A stretch of DNA of 64,000 nucleotides from Halobacteriales archaeon QS_6_71_20 (GTDB lineage: Archaea > Halobacteriota > Halobacteria > Halobacteriales > Haloferacaceae): assembly GCA_003020945.1 (NCBI GenBank), contig PXRU01000017.1, positions 62,001 through 126,000 on the forward strand, in the 5' to 3' direction. The number at the start of each line of letters is the position of its first letter. The first letter of the stretch is position 1. The notes below the pieces were generated by a model that saw only the letters and a program-made list of their open reading frames with translations, was not told the DNA's origin and ran no database searches. This document shows, piece by piece, positions 1 to 8,043 of this stretch. The translations under genes and the position numbers were made by a program.

Positions 1-1
1 C

Positions 2-766
2 GCCGACCACAACCGCGCGCGCCGCCCCGTCCAACGGACCCGGCTTTCGAAGACGTGGTGTCTCACGCAGTTCCCGACCGAGGGGCGCGCCCAGCTGGCC
101 GGCATGAGCACCGAGGAGTACGAGAACTTCGTGTACGACGCGGTGAGCCTCGACTGGGAGGCACAACACGAGTTCCAACAGCAGCTCGTGGAGCGGCTGA
201 ACGACGCCGAGGAGGTGCGGATCCGCTCGGGCGAGGAGACGGACGTGACGATGTCGATCGCCGGCAACACGGCGCTCAACGACGACGGGAGGGCGAACCT
301 CCCCGGCGGCGAGGTGTTCACCGCGCCGGTGAGAGACAGCGTCGAGGGCGAGGTCCACTTCGACCTCCCGCTGTACCGCCAGGGGCGCGAGATCGAGGAC
401 GTGCGCCTCACCTTCGAGGAGGGGCGCGTCGTCGACTTCTCCGCCGAACGCAACGAGGCGGTGCTTTCGGGCGTGTTCGACACCGACGCGAGCGCCCGCT
501 ACCTCGGCGAGCTCGGCATCGGCATGAACCGCGCCATCGACCGCTTCAGCTACAACATGCTGTTCGACGAGAAGATGGGCGACACCGTCCACATGGCCGT
601 CGGGTCGGCGTACCCCGAGACGGTCGGCGAGGGCAACGAGGTCAACGAGTCCGCCGAGCACGTCGACATGATCGTGGACATGAGCGAGGACTCCGTCATC
701 GAACTGGACGGCGAGGTCGTCCAGCGGGACGGAACGTTCATCTTCGAGGACCGCGAGGCCGAGTGA
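2..766 (+). CDS. M29-family metallo-aminopeptidase, 5' end outside window
   Basis: Cytosolic dinuclear-metal aminopeptidase that removes N-terminal residues from peptides. The open frame runs unbroken from base 2, and the residues before the internal Met at 104 (TQFPTEGRAQLAGMS) read as family sequence, so the true start lies upstream. 254 residues are visible of the roughly 370 usual for the family. The metal-binding motifs are all present in order: GEVFTAP (Glu ligand), RYLGELGIG (Glu ligand), KMGDTVHMAVG (His ligand) and ESAEHVDMIVD (His and Asp ligands). Placement of the ligands follows family knowledge. Two hairpins follow the stop. Family identity is secure; the exact peptide preference is not readable from the sequence. 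Confidence 0.9.
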   Translation, partial: ADHNRARRPVQRTRLSKTWCLTQFPTEGRAQLAGMSTEEYENFVYDAVSLDWEAQHEFQQQLVERLNDAEEVRIRSGEETDVTMSIAGNTALNDDGRANLPGGEVFTAPVRDSVEGEVHFDLPLYRQGREIEDVRLTFEEGRVVDFSAERNEAVLSGVFDTDASARYLGELGIGMNRAIDRFSYNMLFDEKMGDTVHMAVGSAYPETVGEGNEVNESAEHVDMIVDMSEDSVIELDGEVVQRDGTFIFEDREAE

Positions 767-798
767 GCGAAGCGAACGAGGCCTCGAATCAACGGCGT

Positions 799-848
799 TC
801 GAAAATCGCCGCGCGATTTTCGAGCTCACGAGACCAGCGGTCTCGTGA
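799..848. repeat. Two adjacent perfect 10-bp hairpins downstream of the aminopeptidase
   Basis: Stem 1 pairs 799-808 with 814-823 around a 5-base loop. Stem 2 pairs 826-835 (TCACGAGACC) with 839-848 around AGC. They sit 32 bases after the aminopeptidase stop codon and could be a 3'-end or processing structure; no T-run follows. The rest of the gap from 767 to 1085 shows no convincing gene. The longer open frames across it are arginine-rich shadow frames. Confidence 0.5.
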
Positions 849-1085
849 ACGGCGAGGTCTCCGGGCCGAGCCGCCTACAGAACTGCCGAGGCGAGCGCGG
901 CGATCCGGGGCCTCGCCGTCGCACCGCCGAACACGCGTCCCGCGGCGACCCGTCCGCGACGACCGGACCAGGACGGCGTCGAACGCCGGGCAGGGGTGTC
1001 GCCCGTCGGACGCCACTCGATAAGCTATTCGTAACGGACGTGCATGTACAAATACCTTTCTCTCGCCCCCTCGGTCCCGGGATTT

Positions 1086-1265
1086 ATGAGTGTGTGGTCG
1101 CGTCACATGGACGTGCCCAAGGTGAACTGTCCCGACTGCGGCCGTCAGATCGGAATGCACGAACTCGAGGCGAAAACGACGGCGCAGTCCGGCGGCTTCT
1201 CGACCCGGTACCGTTGCCCGTTCTGTCAGACGGACATGGACGACGTAACCGAACGAATGGCCTGA
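1086..1265 (+). CDS. Small zinc-ribbon protein (59 aa)
   Basis: Haloarchaeal zinc-finger miniprotein of unknown function. Two paired-cysteine knuckles are visible, CPDC and, about 30 residues later, CPFC, as in four-cysteine zinc ribbons. The end is DDVTERMA. The start is uncertain. ATG 1086 gives MSVWSRHMDVPKVNC, while ATG 1107 gives MDVPKVNC and would lie about 25 bases after the A/T-rich GATTTATG, which suits a leaderless transcript. The gene converges on lrp. Similar miniproteins are abundant in haloarchaea; no specific target can be inferred. Confidence 0.7.
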   Translation: MSVWSRHMDVPKVNCPDCGRQIGMHELEAKTTAQSGGFSTRYRCPFCQTDMDDVTERMA

Positions 1266-1328
1266 CGTCGGCGGCCGGCGACGCTCCCTTTCACGGTCTC
1301 GGTCGATGACTCCCTCGCGACCGGCTCC

Positions 1329-1787
1329 TCACTCCTCGACGTCGAGATCGAACTGTGCGTTCTCGACGACGGCGTTGAGCACCACCGAGGTGTTCGTCTC
1401 GCGGATGTCCTCGTCGGCGAGCAGCCCCTTGATCCCCTCGTTCATCCGGTCCGTGTCGCGGAACTTCCCGACGGCGATCACGTCGTAGTCGCCCGTCACC
1501 TCGTACACGGACACCATCTGCTTCTGGTCGCGCAGGCGGTCGACGATCTCCGGCAGCGCGCTCCCCTCGACCTTGAGTTGGACGACCGCGGTCACGTCGT
1601 AACCGAGTTTTCCGTAGTCCACACGGGGGGTGTACCCCTCGATGACGCCCTCGTCCTCCAGGTCCCGGAGGTGGTTCGAGACGGTCGTCACCGACACGTC
1701 CAGGTCCTCGCCCAGCGACCGGAGGCTGGCGCGACCGTTCCCCAGCAGCGCGTTGACGAGCTTGGCGTCGAGGTTTTCGTACGTCAT
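1329..1787 (-). CDS. lrp: Lrp/AsnC-family transcriptional regulator next to glnA
   Basis: 152-residue feast/famine regulator. The N-terminal helix-turn-helix is at about residues 20-50 ([19 protein letters not shown]) and is followed by the RAM ligand/oligomerisation domain ([31 protein letters not shown]). The start ATG at 1787 begins [11 protein letters not shown]. The open frame extends further upstream, but that extension crosses the promoter and is not family-like. It is divergent from glnA across about 126 bp, an arrangement known in haloarchaea, where Lrp acts on glutamine synthetase expression. That regulatory role is inferred here from context. Confidence 0.92.
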   Translation of the reverse strand: MTYENLDAKLVNALLGNGRASLRSLGEDLDVSVTTVSNHLRDLEDEGVIEGYTPRVDYGKLGYDVTAVVQLKVEGSALPEIVDRLRDQKQMVSVYEVTGDYDVIAVGKFRDTDRMNEGIKGLLADEDIRETNTSVVLNAVVENAQFDLDVEE

Positions 1788-1913
1788 TACACCCGACCAC
1801 GCCCTCCTGCCATTAGAATTTGACGGATGTCCAGTGCAGTGGGACCGAAGAGGAAATTGCACCGACCATCAACTCCTATATATCGGGAGTGTATGAAAGC
1901 AAACGTCCACAAC
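1788..1913. promoter_or_regulatory. Divergent lrp/glnA promoter region
   Basis: On the + strand a TATA element CTATATATC (about 1876-1884) lies roughly 30 bases before the glnA ATG at 1914. On the - strand an A/T-rich AAATTCTAAT (about 1809-1818) lies about 25-30 bases before the lrp ATG at 1787. Both transcripts would have very short leaders. The space between the two TATA boxes is the expected place for Lrp binding; no operator was resolved by eye. Confidence 0.6.
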
Positions 1914-3296
1914 ATGACGGACGACAACACCGCGACGGACGGCGGGCTCAGCGCCGTCGAACAGGACGTGCTCGACCGGATCGAGGAGAAGGGGATCGAC
2001 TTCCTGCGGCTCCAGTTCACGGACATCCTGGGGACGGTGAAGAACGTCTCCGTGCCGGCCTCGCAGGCCGAGAAGGCGTTCTCCGAGGGGATCTACTTCG
2101 ACGGCTCCTCGATCAATGGCTTCGTCCGCATCCAGGAGTCGGACATGCGGCTCAAGCCCGACCCGGAGACGTTCTCGGTGCTCCCGTGGCGAACCCGCGA
2201 GGAGAGCGGCAGCGGCGGCGCCGCCCGCCTCATCTGTGACGTCATCAACACCTCGACGGGCGAGCCGTTCGAGGGCGACCCCCGTCGCGTGCTCAAAGGG
2301 GCGATCGACCGCGCCGCCGACATGGGGTACGAGGTCAACGCCGCCCCCGAGCCGGAGTTCTTCCTGTTCGAGGAGGACGAGGACGGACGGGCGACCACGA
2401 GGACGAACGACGCCGGCGGCTACTTCGACCTCGCGCCGAAGGACCTCGCCAGCGACGTGCGCCGCGACATCATCTACGGCCTGGAGGAGATGGGCTTCGA
2501 GATCGAGGCCTCCCACCACGAGGTCGCCGAGGGCCAACACGAGATCAACTTCGAGTACGACGACGCCCTCTCGACGGCCGACAACGTCGGCACGTTCCGG
2601 ACGGTCGTGCGCGCGATCGCCGCCCAACACGACCTTCACGCGACGTTCATGCCCAAGCCCATCCCGCGGATCAACGGCTCTGGGATGCACACGCACCTCT
2701 CGCTGTTCACCCAGGACGGCGAGAACGCGTTCCACGACGGCGACGACGAGTTCGACCTCTCGGAGACGGCCAAGCAGTTCACCGCCGGCATCCTCGAGCA
2801 CGCGCCGGCGATCTCGGCCGTGACGAACCCGACGGTGAACAGCTACAAGCGGCTCGTCCCCGGCTACGAGGCGCCCGTCTACGTGGCGTGGTCCGACCGG
2901 AACCGCTCGGCGCTCATCCGGAAGCCGGCCGCGCGCGTGCCCGCCGCCTCGCGGATCGAGGCCCGCTTCCCCGACCCGTCGTGTAACCCGTACCTCGCGT
3001 TCGCGGCGCTCATCCACGCCGGCCTCGACGGCATCGAGCGCGGGCTGGAGTGTGACGACCCGGTGCGCGAGAACATCTACGAGTTCGACGAGCAGAAGCG
3101 CGAGGAGTACGGCATCACCACGCTGCCGTCGAACCTCGGCGAGGCCGTCGCCGAGCTGGAGGAGGACGAGGTCGTGCAGGACGCGCTCGGCGAGCACATC
3201 ACCGAGAAGTTCGTCGAGGCGAAGTCGACCGAGTACGACGAGTTCCGGGTCGACGTCTCCGACTGGGAGCTGGACCGCTACCTCGAAACGTTCTGA
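1914..3296 (+). CDS. glnA: Glutamine synthetase, type I
   Basis: ATP-dependent ligation of ammonia to glutamate, the main ammonium-assimilating step; a cytosolic dodecamer in this family. 460 residues, close to the usual length. Family motifs run in order: [90 protein letters not shown] and [20 protein letters not shown]. The C-terminal region lacks a recognisable NLYDLPPEE adenylylation site, as expected for the GSI-alpha group. ATG 1914 is preferred because the TATA box at about 1877 lies too close to ATG 1893. lrp is divergent upstream. Confidence 0.95.
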   Translation: MTDDNTATDGGLSAVEQDVLDRIEEKGIDFLRLQFTDILGTVKNVSVPASQAEKAFSEGIYFDGSSINGFVRIQESDMRLKPDPETFSVLPWRTREESGSGGAARLICDVINTSTGEPFEGDPRRVLKGAIDRAADMGYEVNAAPEPEFFLFEEDEDGRATTRTNDAGGYFDLAPKDLASDVRRDIIYGLEEMGFEIEASHHEVAEGQHEINFEYDDALSTADNVGTFRTVVRAIAAQHDLHATFMPKPIPRINGSGMHTHLSLFTQDGENAFHDGDDEFDLSETAKQFTAGILEHAPAISAVTNPTVNSYKRLVPGYEAPVYVAWSDRNRSALIRKPAARVPAASRIEARFPDPSCNPYLAFAALIHAGLDGIERGLECDDPVRENIYEFDEQKREEYGITTLPSNLGEAVAELEEDEVVQDALGEHITEKFVEAKSTEYDEFRVDVSDWELDRYLETF

Positions 3297-3476
3297 TCCG
3301 GCGCCCGGGCGGCCCGCCCGCTCAGCGATCCCTTCTCCCGATTCGTCGCCGTGTTTGACGCCGTCGGTCGTCCGGCGCCGGTACCGGTTCCTGTACCGGT
3401 CACGGAGGTACGAGGAGAAAGGTGTGGGGCGACCTCCACGCCGAGCAAAGCGGCTCCGAGTCTCCGCCCAGTTCGG

Positions 3477-3564
3477 GTGAATAGGAGTACCGGCTGGTTG
3501 GCGCAGCCAGTAGTCTACAGGGGAACAAGGCGAGCGCCTCGGGCCTGACCCCGAGACGGTTCAC
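3477..3564 (+). mobile_element. Possible relic of an IS200/IS605-type (TnpB/IS1341) right end
   Basis: Within the 3297-3663 gap an open frame from 3477 reads VNRSTGWLAQPVVYRGTRR. From memory this resembles the extreme C-terminus of haloarchaeal IS1341-type TnpB proteins (NxSTGxLAQP). It is followed by a C/G hairpin at about 3537-3556 (CCTCGGG, loop CCTGA, CCCCGAG) and GGTTCAC, like the 3' end of such elements where the guide RNA scaffold sits. No upstream TnpB body is present, so at most this is a decayed end. The rest of the gap shows no gene. Confidence 0.3.
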
Positions 3565-3663
3565 CTGTACGACCTCTCCTGCGGATTCCGACCGCGGACA
3601 GAGGTGGTAGACCGCAAACGCTGATATCCCAACCTCGGGATCACTCCGATTTCAGGCGGGATA

Positions 3664-4836
3664 TCAACGATGACGAGCGACTGCGAGTGCGGCCACAGCC
3701 ACGAGCGCGATCAACGCCGCGATCGGGCCGAACCCCGGAGTGTTCACATCCGTCGTTTCCTGGCCGCCGTCACTGCCATCAGTCTCCGAGCCACCCGAGT
3801 CGTCGCCGTCCTCGGACATCGTGATCTCCCGCGTGGAGAACTGGTTGACCGCGACGAGCACGTCGGCGCTCGCTTGGGCGCTCGACTGCTGGTCCACGAG
3901 GAACTTCGAGCTGTCGCTTCCGATCGCGCCTTCGAGGTCGCTGTAGGACGACGCTTCTGCGGCCGCTTCACCGTCGACCGTCACCTGGAGGTCCTCGGCG
4001 GAACTGATCGCCTGTTCCGAGACGGACGTGATGATGATCTTTCCTTGGTCCTGAGAGCGGTTAGCGGTCATCCGCACCGTCCCCTCGCTCTGTTGGGTCA
4101 CTTCGACGGTCGTGTCCTCGCTGTACTGGACGACATCCGCCGCGAACTCACTCCCTTGTTCGCTCGACTCCATCACGTACACCTCGGCGGCCGCCTGCCC
4201 GTCGGAGATGAGCTGTTCCTCCTGCTCGTCCTCCTCGGTGCGTCCTTCGGAGTAGGAGCGGAACACGAGCTTGTCGTCACTTTCCAAGTCCGCCGAGACG
4301 TTCCCCTGTTCGTTGACGGTGACTTCGCCATCGCCGACGACGATGAACGTCCCTTGGGTTCCGTCGTCACTGCTCACGACCACGCGTTGGTCGCCCTCGT
4401 TCTCGGCCTGTGACGAACTGGAGACGTTGACGGTTACGTACTGCGAGTCACCACCCGAACGGACGGTGAGGATCCCCCGTGAGTTGTCGTGGGCCTCCAT
4501 AGTCGCCCCGTTCTCGGCGGTTACTGTCGCACTGACCTCGGTTTGGGAGTCGAGCGATAGTGCTGCACCGGTAATGTCAGTGACCGCCGACAGTCCGGCA
4601 CCTGCTTGAACACTGCCTTGGTTCTCTGCGGTACTCTGAGATTGGACTTTCACCGACTGGAAGACGGTGTTCCCGTTTACGGAATAATTGACGATCGCGT
4701 CGTTGGTCGTTTCGAACTCGACGTATGAGCCGGCGTAGGCTTCACCTTGCTGTGCTGCTGCGGCGGCCGTTCCGATCGGAACAGCACTACTCACGATGAG
4801 GAGCAAGACCACAAGTACGGTACGAGTTGGCGCCAT
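3664..4836 (-). CDS. Secreted PGF-CTERM surface protein of unknown function
   Basis: 390 residues. The N-terminal Sec signal peptide has a hydrophobic core (RTVLVVLLLIVSSAVPIG) and a probable cleavage site after TAAAAA. The C-terminus carries an acidic Ser/Gly linker, then TPGFGPIAALIAL and a basic end, which is the PGF-CTERM signal processed by archaeosortase A with lipid anchoring. The mature part is beta-rich, full of Ser, Gln and acidic residues, has several N-glycosylation sequons (NYS, NVS, NRS) and almost no cysteine or other catalytic signature. An upstream ATG at 4866 (MRQRTACFVL) is an alternative start and lies about 31 bases after TTACGTACG. The region 4867-5111 is otherwise empty. 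The role is unknown. Confidence 0.85.
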   Translation of the reverse strand: MAPTRTVLVVLLLIVSSAVPIGTAAAAAQQGEAYAGSYVEFETTNDAIVNYSVNGNTVFQSVKVQSQSTAENQGSVQAGAGLSAVTDITGAALSLDSQTEVSATVTAENGATMEAHDNSRGILTVRSGGDSQYVTVNVSSSSQAENEGDQRVVVSSDDGTQGTFIVVGDGEVTVNEQGNVSADLESDDKLVFRSYSEGRTEEDEQEEQLISDGQAAAEVYVMESSEQGSEFAADVVQYSEDTTVEVTQQSEGTVRMTANRSQDQGKIIITSVSEQAISSAEDLQVTVDGEAAAEASSYSDLEGAIGSDSSKFLVDQQSSAQASADVLVAVNQFSTREITMSEDGDDSGGSETDGSDGGQETTDVNTPGFGPIAALIALVAVAALAVARHR

Positions 4837-5111
4837 CAATACGAAGCAAGCGGTACGCTGTCGCATATTCTTTCTGGCTGCTGTCAGACGTACGTAAGAC
4901 GAGATCGCATCACTCGACGCACCGACACAATACGACGCCCTGGTCGAAGCGAAAGACGTCTTCGACCGCCTCGTCGGGGCGAATCCCCACGCTGCTCCGT
5001 GTTCGATACCGGCTCTCGGCCGGTCGTCGGCTCCCGTGCCAGTCACCGGCTCCTTCACCGATCGCCGGCTCCGGCACCGATCGACGGTTCGTGTGGCGCT
5101 CCGCGAGCCGG

Positions 5112-6113
5112 TCAGCCCGTCCGGTCGGCGGTCGGTTCGGCGTCGCGCTCCGTCGACTCCGCCTCGCTGATGAGGTCGGAGACGGTGTCCGCCTCGCTCT
5201 CGCCGTCGCTCCCGTCGTCTCCGAGGGTGCCGTCCTCGCGGGTCCGGCCCGCGACGGTCGGCCACCCCACGACGAGCGCGACGCCGGCGAACGACAGCGG
5301 CACGACCGTGAGCAGCCGGAACGGCGTCGTGTCGGGGACGACGCCGAACACGTACGGCAGGCCGGCGCTCGCGACGAGGTACGCCGCGCCGAACGGCGCG
5401 GCGACGGCGGCGGCGCCGACGACCGCGCCGACCGCTCCGACCCGGGCGGACTCGGTGCCGCGGAACCGCCAGACGGCGTAGCCGCCGAACCCGCCCCCGG
5501 CGACGATACCCGCCTCCAGCACCTCGACGGCGTGTCCGCCCGCGGCCGCGACCGCCGCGGCGACGACGCCGAGCCCGCCCGCGAGGAAGAACGCGCGGTC
5601 CGGGTGCGGGCGGAAGCCCGAGCGGGCGACTCGCTGGAACAGCAGGAGGCCGCCGAGGCCGACGGCGACGCCGACGATCACGTCGGCGACGTAGTGGACG
5701 CCGAGCACGACTCGCGTGAGCGCAACGAGGGCGACAACAGCTCCGGCAACGCGCAGCCGGGTGCGGCGCCGCCCCACGTCGAGGAACGTCGCGAGGCCGC
5801 CGTACACCATCGTCGAGCCGATCGCGTGGCCGGAGGGGAAGCCGAAGCCGTCGCCGGTGGCGGCGTCGACGTACGCGCCGCCGAGGGCCCCGGGGAGCCA
5901 CGCCGGAACGACCGCCTCGCCGGCGCCGGGCGGCCGGGGGAACGCGAACAGGCTCTTGAGTCCGACCGTCACCGCGAGCGCGCCGAGGCCGACGGCGACC
6001 AGCGTGGCGCCGACCCGCCGCGGGTTGGCGGCCAGCCGGTCGTCACCAGCGGCTCGGGGAGCGCGAACATCGACCCGGTGACGACGCCGTGTGTGGACAC
6101 GGGTGCGGCTCAC
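5112..6113 (-). CDS. PAP2-superfamily membrane phosphatase with an abnormal N-terminus
   Basis: Integral-membrane acid phosphatase of the PAP2 type, probably hydrolysing a lipid or isoprenoid phosphate. The three catalytic motifs are intact: KSLFAFPRP, FPSGHAIGST and TRVVLGVHYVADVIVG. Hydrophobic helices follow, then an acidic cytosolic tail. Used start: GTG 6113, overlapping the TGA of the upstream gene (GTGA). However, the first 25-30 residues are Arg-rich and unlike the family. A different frame from GTG 6100 gives VSTHGVVTGSMFALPEPLV, which is what these proteins normally begin with. The N-terminal helix region therefore appears deleted, with a frame change near 6050. Confidence 0.75.
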   Translation of the reverse strand: MSRTRVHTRRRHRVDVRAPRAAGDDRLAANPRRVGATLVAVGLGALAVTVGLKSLFAFPRPPGAGEAVVPAWLPGALGGAYVDAATGDGFGFPSGHAIGSTMVYGGLATFLDVGRRRTRLRVAGAVVALVALTRVVLGVHYVADVIVGVAVGLGGLLLFQRVARSGFRPHPDRAFFLAGGLGVVAAAVAAAGGHAVEVLEAGIVAGGGFGGYAVWRFRGTESARVGAVGAVVGAAAVAAPFGAAYLVASAGLPYVFGVVPDTTPFRLLTVVPLSFAGVALVVGWPTVAGRTREDGTLGDDGSDGESEADTVSDLISEAESTERDAEPTADRTG

Positions 6114-6520
6114 CGCCGTTCCCGGACGGCGTCGAGCGCCCGTCCCGGTACCTCGATCGCGTTCAGTCCGACCCCCACGAGCACGAACAGCGTGTACAGC
6201 CCCAGCGTCGAGAGGAACAGCACGAGCATCGCGGCGATGGCGATCAGCCCTTCGAGGAAGTAGAACGCCCCCAGGACCATCACCGTGCCGTACAGCAACA
6301 CCAGATACGGACCCCAGCCGCGCGCGTGGCCGCGCCGCATCCGGGCGCGGACGTACCGCTTCAGCTCCGCCTCCAGCGCGGGCTTCTCGACCGTCCGGTC
6401 GTCGACGGCGTCGAGGTCGGCCCGCAGCTCCGCCACGCGTCCGGCCAGCTCCTCGATGTCGGGGGCGGGACGGCCGTCGTCCTCGCGCCCGGCGTCCGTG
6501 TCGGCGGTCTCGCCGCTCAT
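6110..6520 (-). CDS. Two-helix membrane protein with cytosolic coiled region
   Basis: 136 residues, function unknown. An acidic N-terminus is followed by a predicted helix, EELAGRVAELRADLDAVDDR. Two hydrophobic segments come next (YLVLLYGTVMVLGAFYFL and IAIAAMLVLFLSTLGLYTL) and then a basic C-terminus, RALDAVRERR. The start codon overlaps the stop of the YihY remnant upstream (ATGA at 6517-6520), and the end overlaps the PAP2 start. The three genes therefore form one translationally coupled operon. Confidence 0.75.
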   Translation of the reverse strand: MSGETADTDAGREDDGRPAPDIEELAGRVAELRADLDAVDDRTVEKPALEAELKRYVRARMRRGHARGWGPYLVLLYGTVMVLGAFYFLEGLIAIAAMLVLFLSTLGLYTLFVLVGVGLNAIEVPGRALDAVRERR

Positions 6521-6932
6521 TCGTCCCCCCGCACGCGCGTCCGGCCCTTTACGCTGCCGGTCTCCCCCGTCGGCGACCCGGCGGCCGTCGCGCCGAAGTA
6601 GAGGAACGTCACCAGCACGATGACCCCCCGAGCGTGCCGTACACCGCCGAATCGCCGCCGCCCTGAGGCCCGACGCGCGCCTGGAACCCCACCTGCAGCA
6701 GCGTCCAGCTGACGCCGGCGGCGACAGCGGCGTCCGCCGGCCGCCGACCGCCGAGGCTGCCGGCGACGACGAGCGCCGACACCGCCGCGGGGAGCAGCGA
6801 GACGAACGCGTAGCGCGTCACTCCGGCCGCGAGAAACGTCACGTCGCCGTCGCTCGTCCGACGACCGACGCCGCGGGCGACCGCGATCGCGCGGCGGAGC
6901 GCGCCGTCGGTCGGTTCTCGTTCGGTATGCAC
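6517..6932 (-). pseudogene. YihY/BrkB-family membrane protein, internally deleted and frameshifted
   Basis: The N-terminal part (TSDGDVTFLAAGVTRYAFVSLLP) and a C-terminal part (VSWTLLQVGFQARVG, SAVYGTLGG) match the two ends of YihY proteins, but the central 150 or so residues are missing. The frame then closes at SSCW. Adding one base to the six-C run at 6624-6629 restores VIVLVTFLYFGATAAG and a reading that ends in TGA at 6517-6519, overlapping the next ATG exactly as an intact operon gene would. The internal loss is real in this sequence; the homopolymer shift could be a base-calling error. An intact paralogue lies just upstream at 7056-7976. Confidence 0.7.
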
Positions 6933-7055
6933 GCCGTGTGGTACACGTGAGCGCGAGAAAAGCGCACGGATGGCTCCCCTACCGGTGGAACGTCGGGTCG
7001 TGAGCGTGCGCGCGACCGGCCCGTTACGCTCAGCCCCGGTCGGTTCGGACCGAAC

Positions 7056-7976
7056 TCAGTCCCGGTCGGCCAGCACCGCGTTCGTCGCGGCGCCGACGAT
7101 CAGGAGGAGGTTCGCCGCGTAGAACCACGTGACGACCACGATCAGCCCCCCGAGCACGCCGTAGATCCCGACCCCGCCGGAGCCGGCCGCGAACGCACCC
7201 AGGACGGCGCCGGCGACGGTCCAGCCGCCCGCGGCCACCAGCGTCCCGGGGAGCACCTCCGTCCGCGACACCTCCGCGGCGGGGATCGAGTAGAAGAGGG
7301 GGAACAGCGCGACCGCGGCGAACACGAACATCGTCACGGGGACGGCGACGCGGACGAGCGACTCGTTGGCGTACAGCGACAGCGCGCCGGCGGCGACCAC
7401 GACCGCCGAGACCCCCAGGCCGCCGACGCCGAACGCGAACAGCGCGTCGCGTGCGCCCCCGAACGGATGTCGCTCCCCGCCGGCGTACACCGTCGAGAAC
7501 GCGCGGTCGAGCCCGAGGAACAGCTGGACGACCGAGAAACAGGCCAGCGCGGCCGCGACGACGACGATCCCGCCGCGTCGCGTCACGTCCGCCAGCGTCC
7601 GGTAGACGAACACCCGGCCCCTGGGGGTGAGCAGGTCGCCGGCGGCGATGACGGCCTCGGTGGCGATCGCGTCGCCCCCCAACTCCGTCGCGACCGCGAA
7701 CCCCAGCACCACGACCGGGAGCGCCGCGACGATGCTCGAGTACGCGAGGCTGCCGGCGATGAACGTCGCGTCCGCGCGCCACGCCAGCCGGACGATCGCG
7801 ACCGCGACGGGGAGGCGGCCGCCGCGGAGCCGGTCGCCGCCGGCCCCGTCGCCGGCCACCCCGTCGTCGGCCGCCTCTTCGTCGGCTCGCCGGTCGCTCG
7901 ACACGCCGGCCGTTTCTCCGTCGCGGCTTAAGAGACCGCCGGTCACCCGGGCGATCTCGGGGCTCAGTCGGCGCAC
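7056..7976 (-). CDS. YihY/BrkB-family (ribonuclease BN-like) membrane protein
   Basis: 306 residues with about six membrane helices. An acidic cytosolic N-terminus of about 55 residues precedes the conserved start of the fold (ADATFIAGSLAYSSIVAALP). Other family stretches are GDLLTPRGRVFVYRTL, LGLDRAFSTVY and GIYGVLGGLIVVVTWFYAAN. Members were once called RNase BN, but they are membrane proteins of unknown function, possibly transporters. It lies upstream of, and in the same direction as, the decayed paralogue, suggesting a former tandem duplication. The exact start is uncertain within the acidic leader. Confidence 0.85.
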   Translation of the reverse strand: MRRLSPEIARVTGGLLSRDGETAGVSSDRRADEEAADDGVAGDGAGGDRLRGGRLPVAVAIVRLAWRADATFIAGSLAYSSIVAALPVVVLGFAVATELGGDAIATEAVIAAGDLLTPRGRVFVYRTLADVTRRGGIVVVAAALACFSVVQLFLGLDRAFSTVYAGGERHPFGGARDALFAFGVGGLGVSAVVVAAGALSLYANESLVRVAVPVTMFVFAAVALFPLFYSIPAAEVSRTEVLPGTLVAAGGWTVAGAVLGAFAAGSGGVGIYGVLGGLIVVVTWFYAANLLLIVGAATNAVLADRD

Positions 7977-8043
7977 GCGCGGCTCGGCCGTCCATGTATC
8001 GCTCGCCCGCGGTCGGTCGGGTCGCGTGCCGCGACCGCCCCGG

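Noticed and set aside
1869-3197. Long open frame antisense to glnA (about 440 codons)
   Set aside because: It is a GC-rich shadow of the glutamine synthetase gene; its protein is Arg/Val/Leu-rich without domains, while the + strand has every GS motif.
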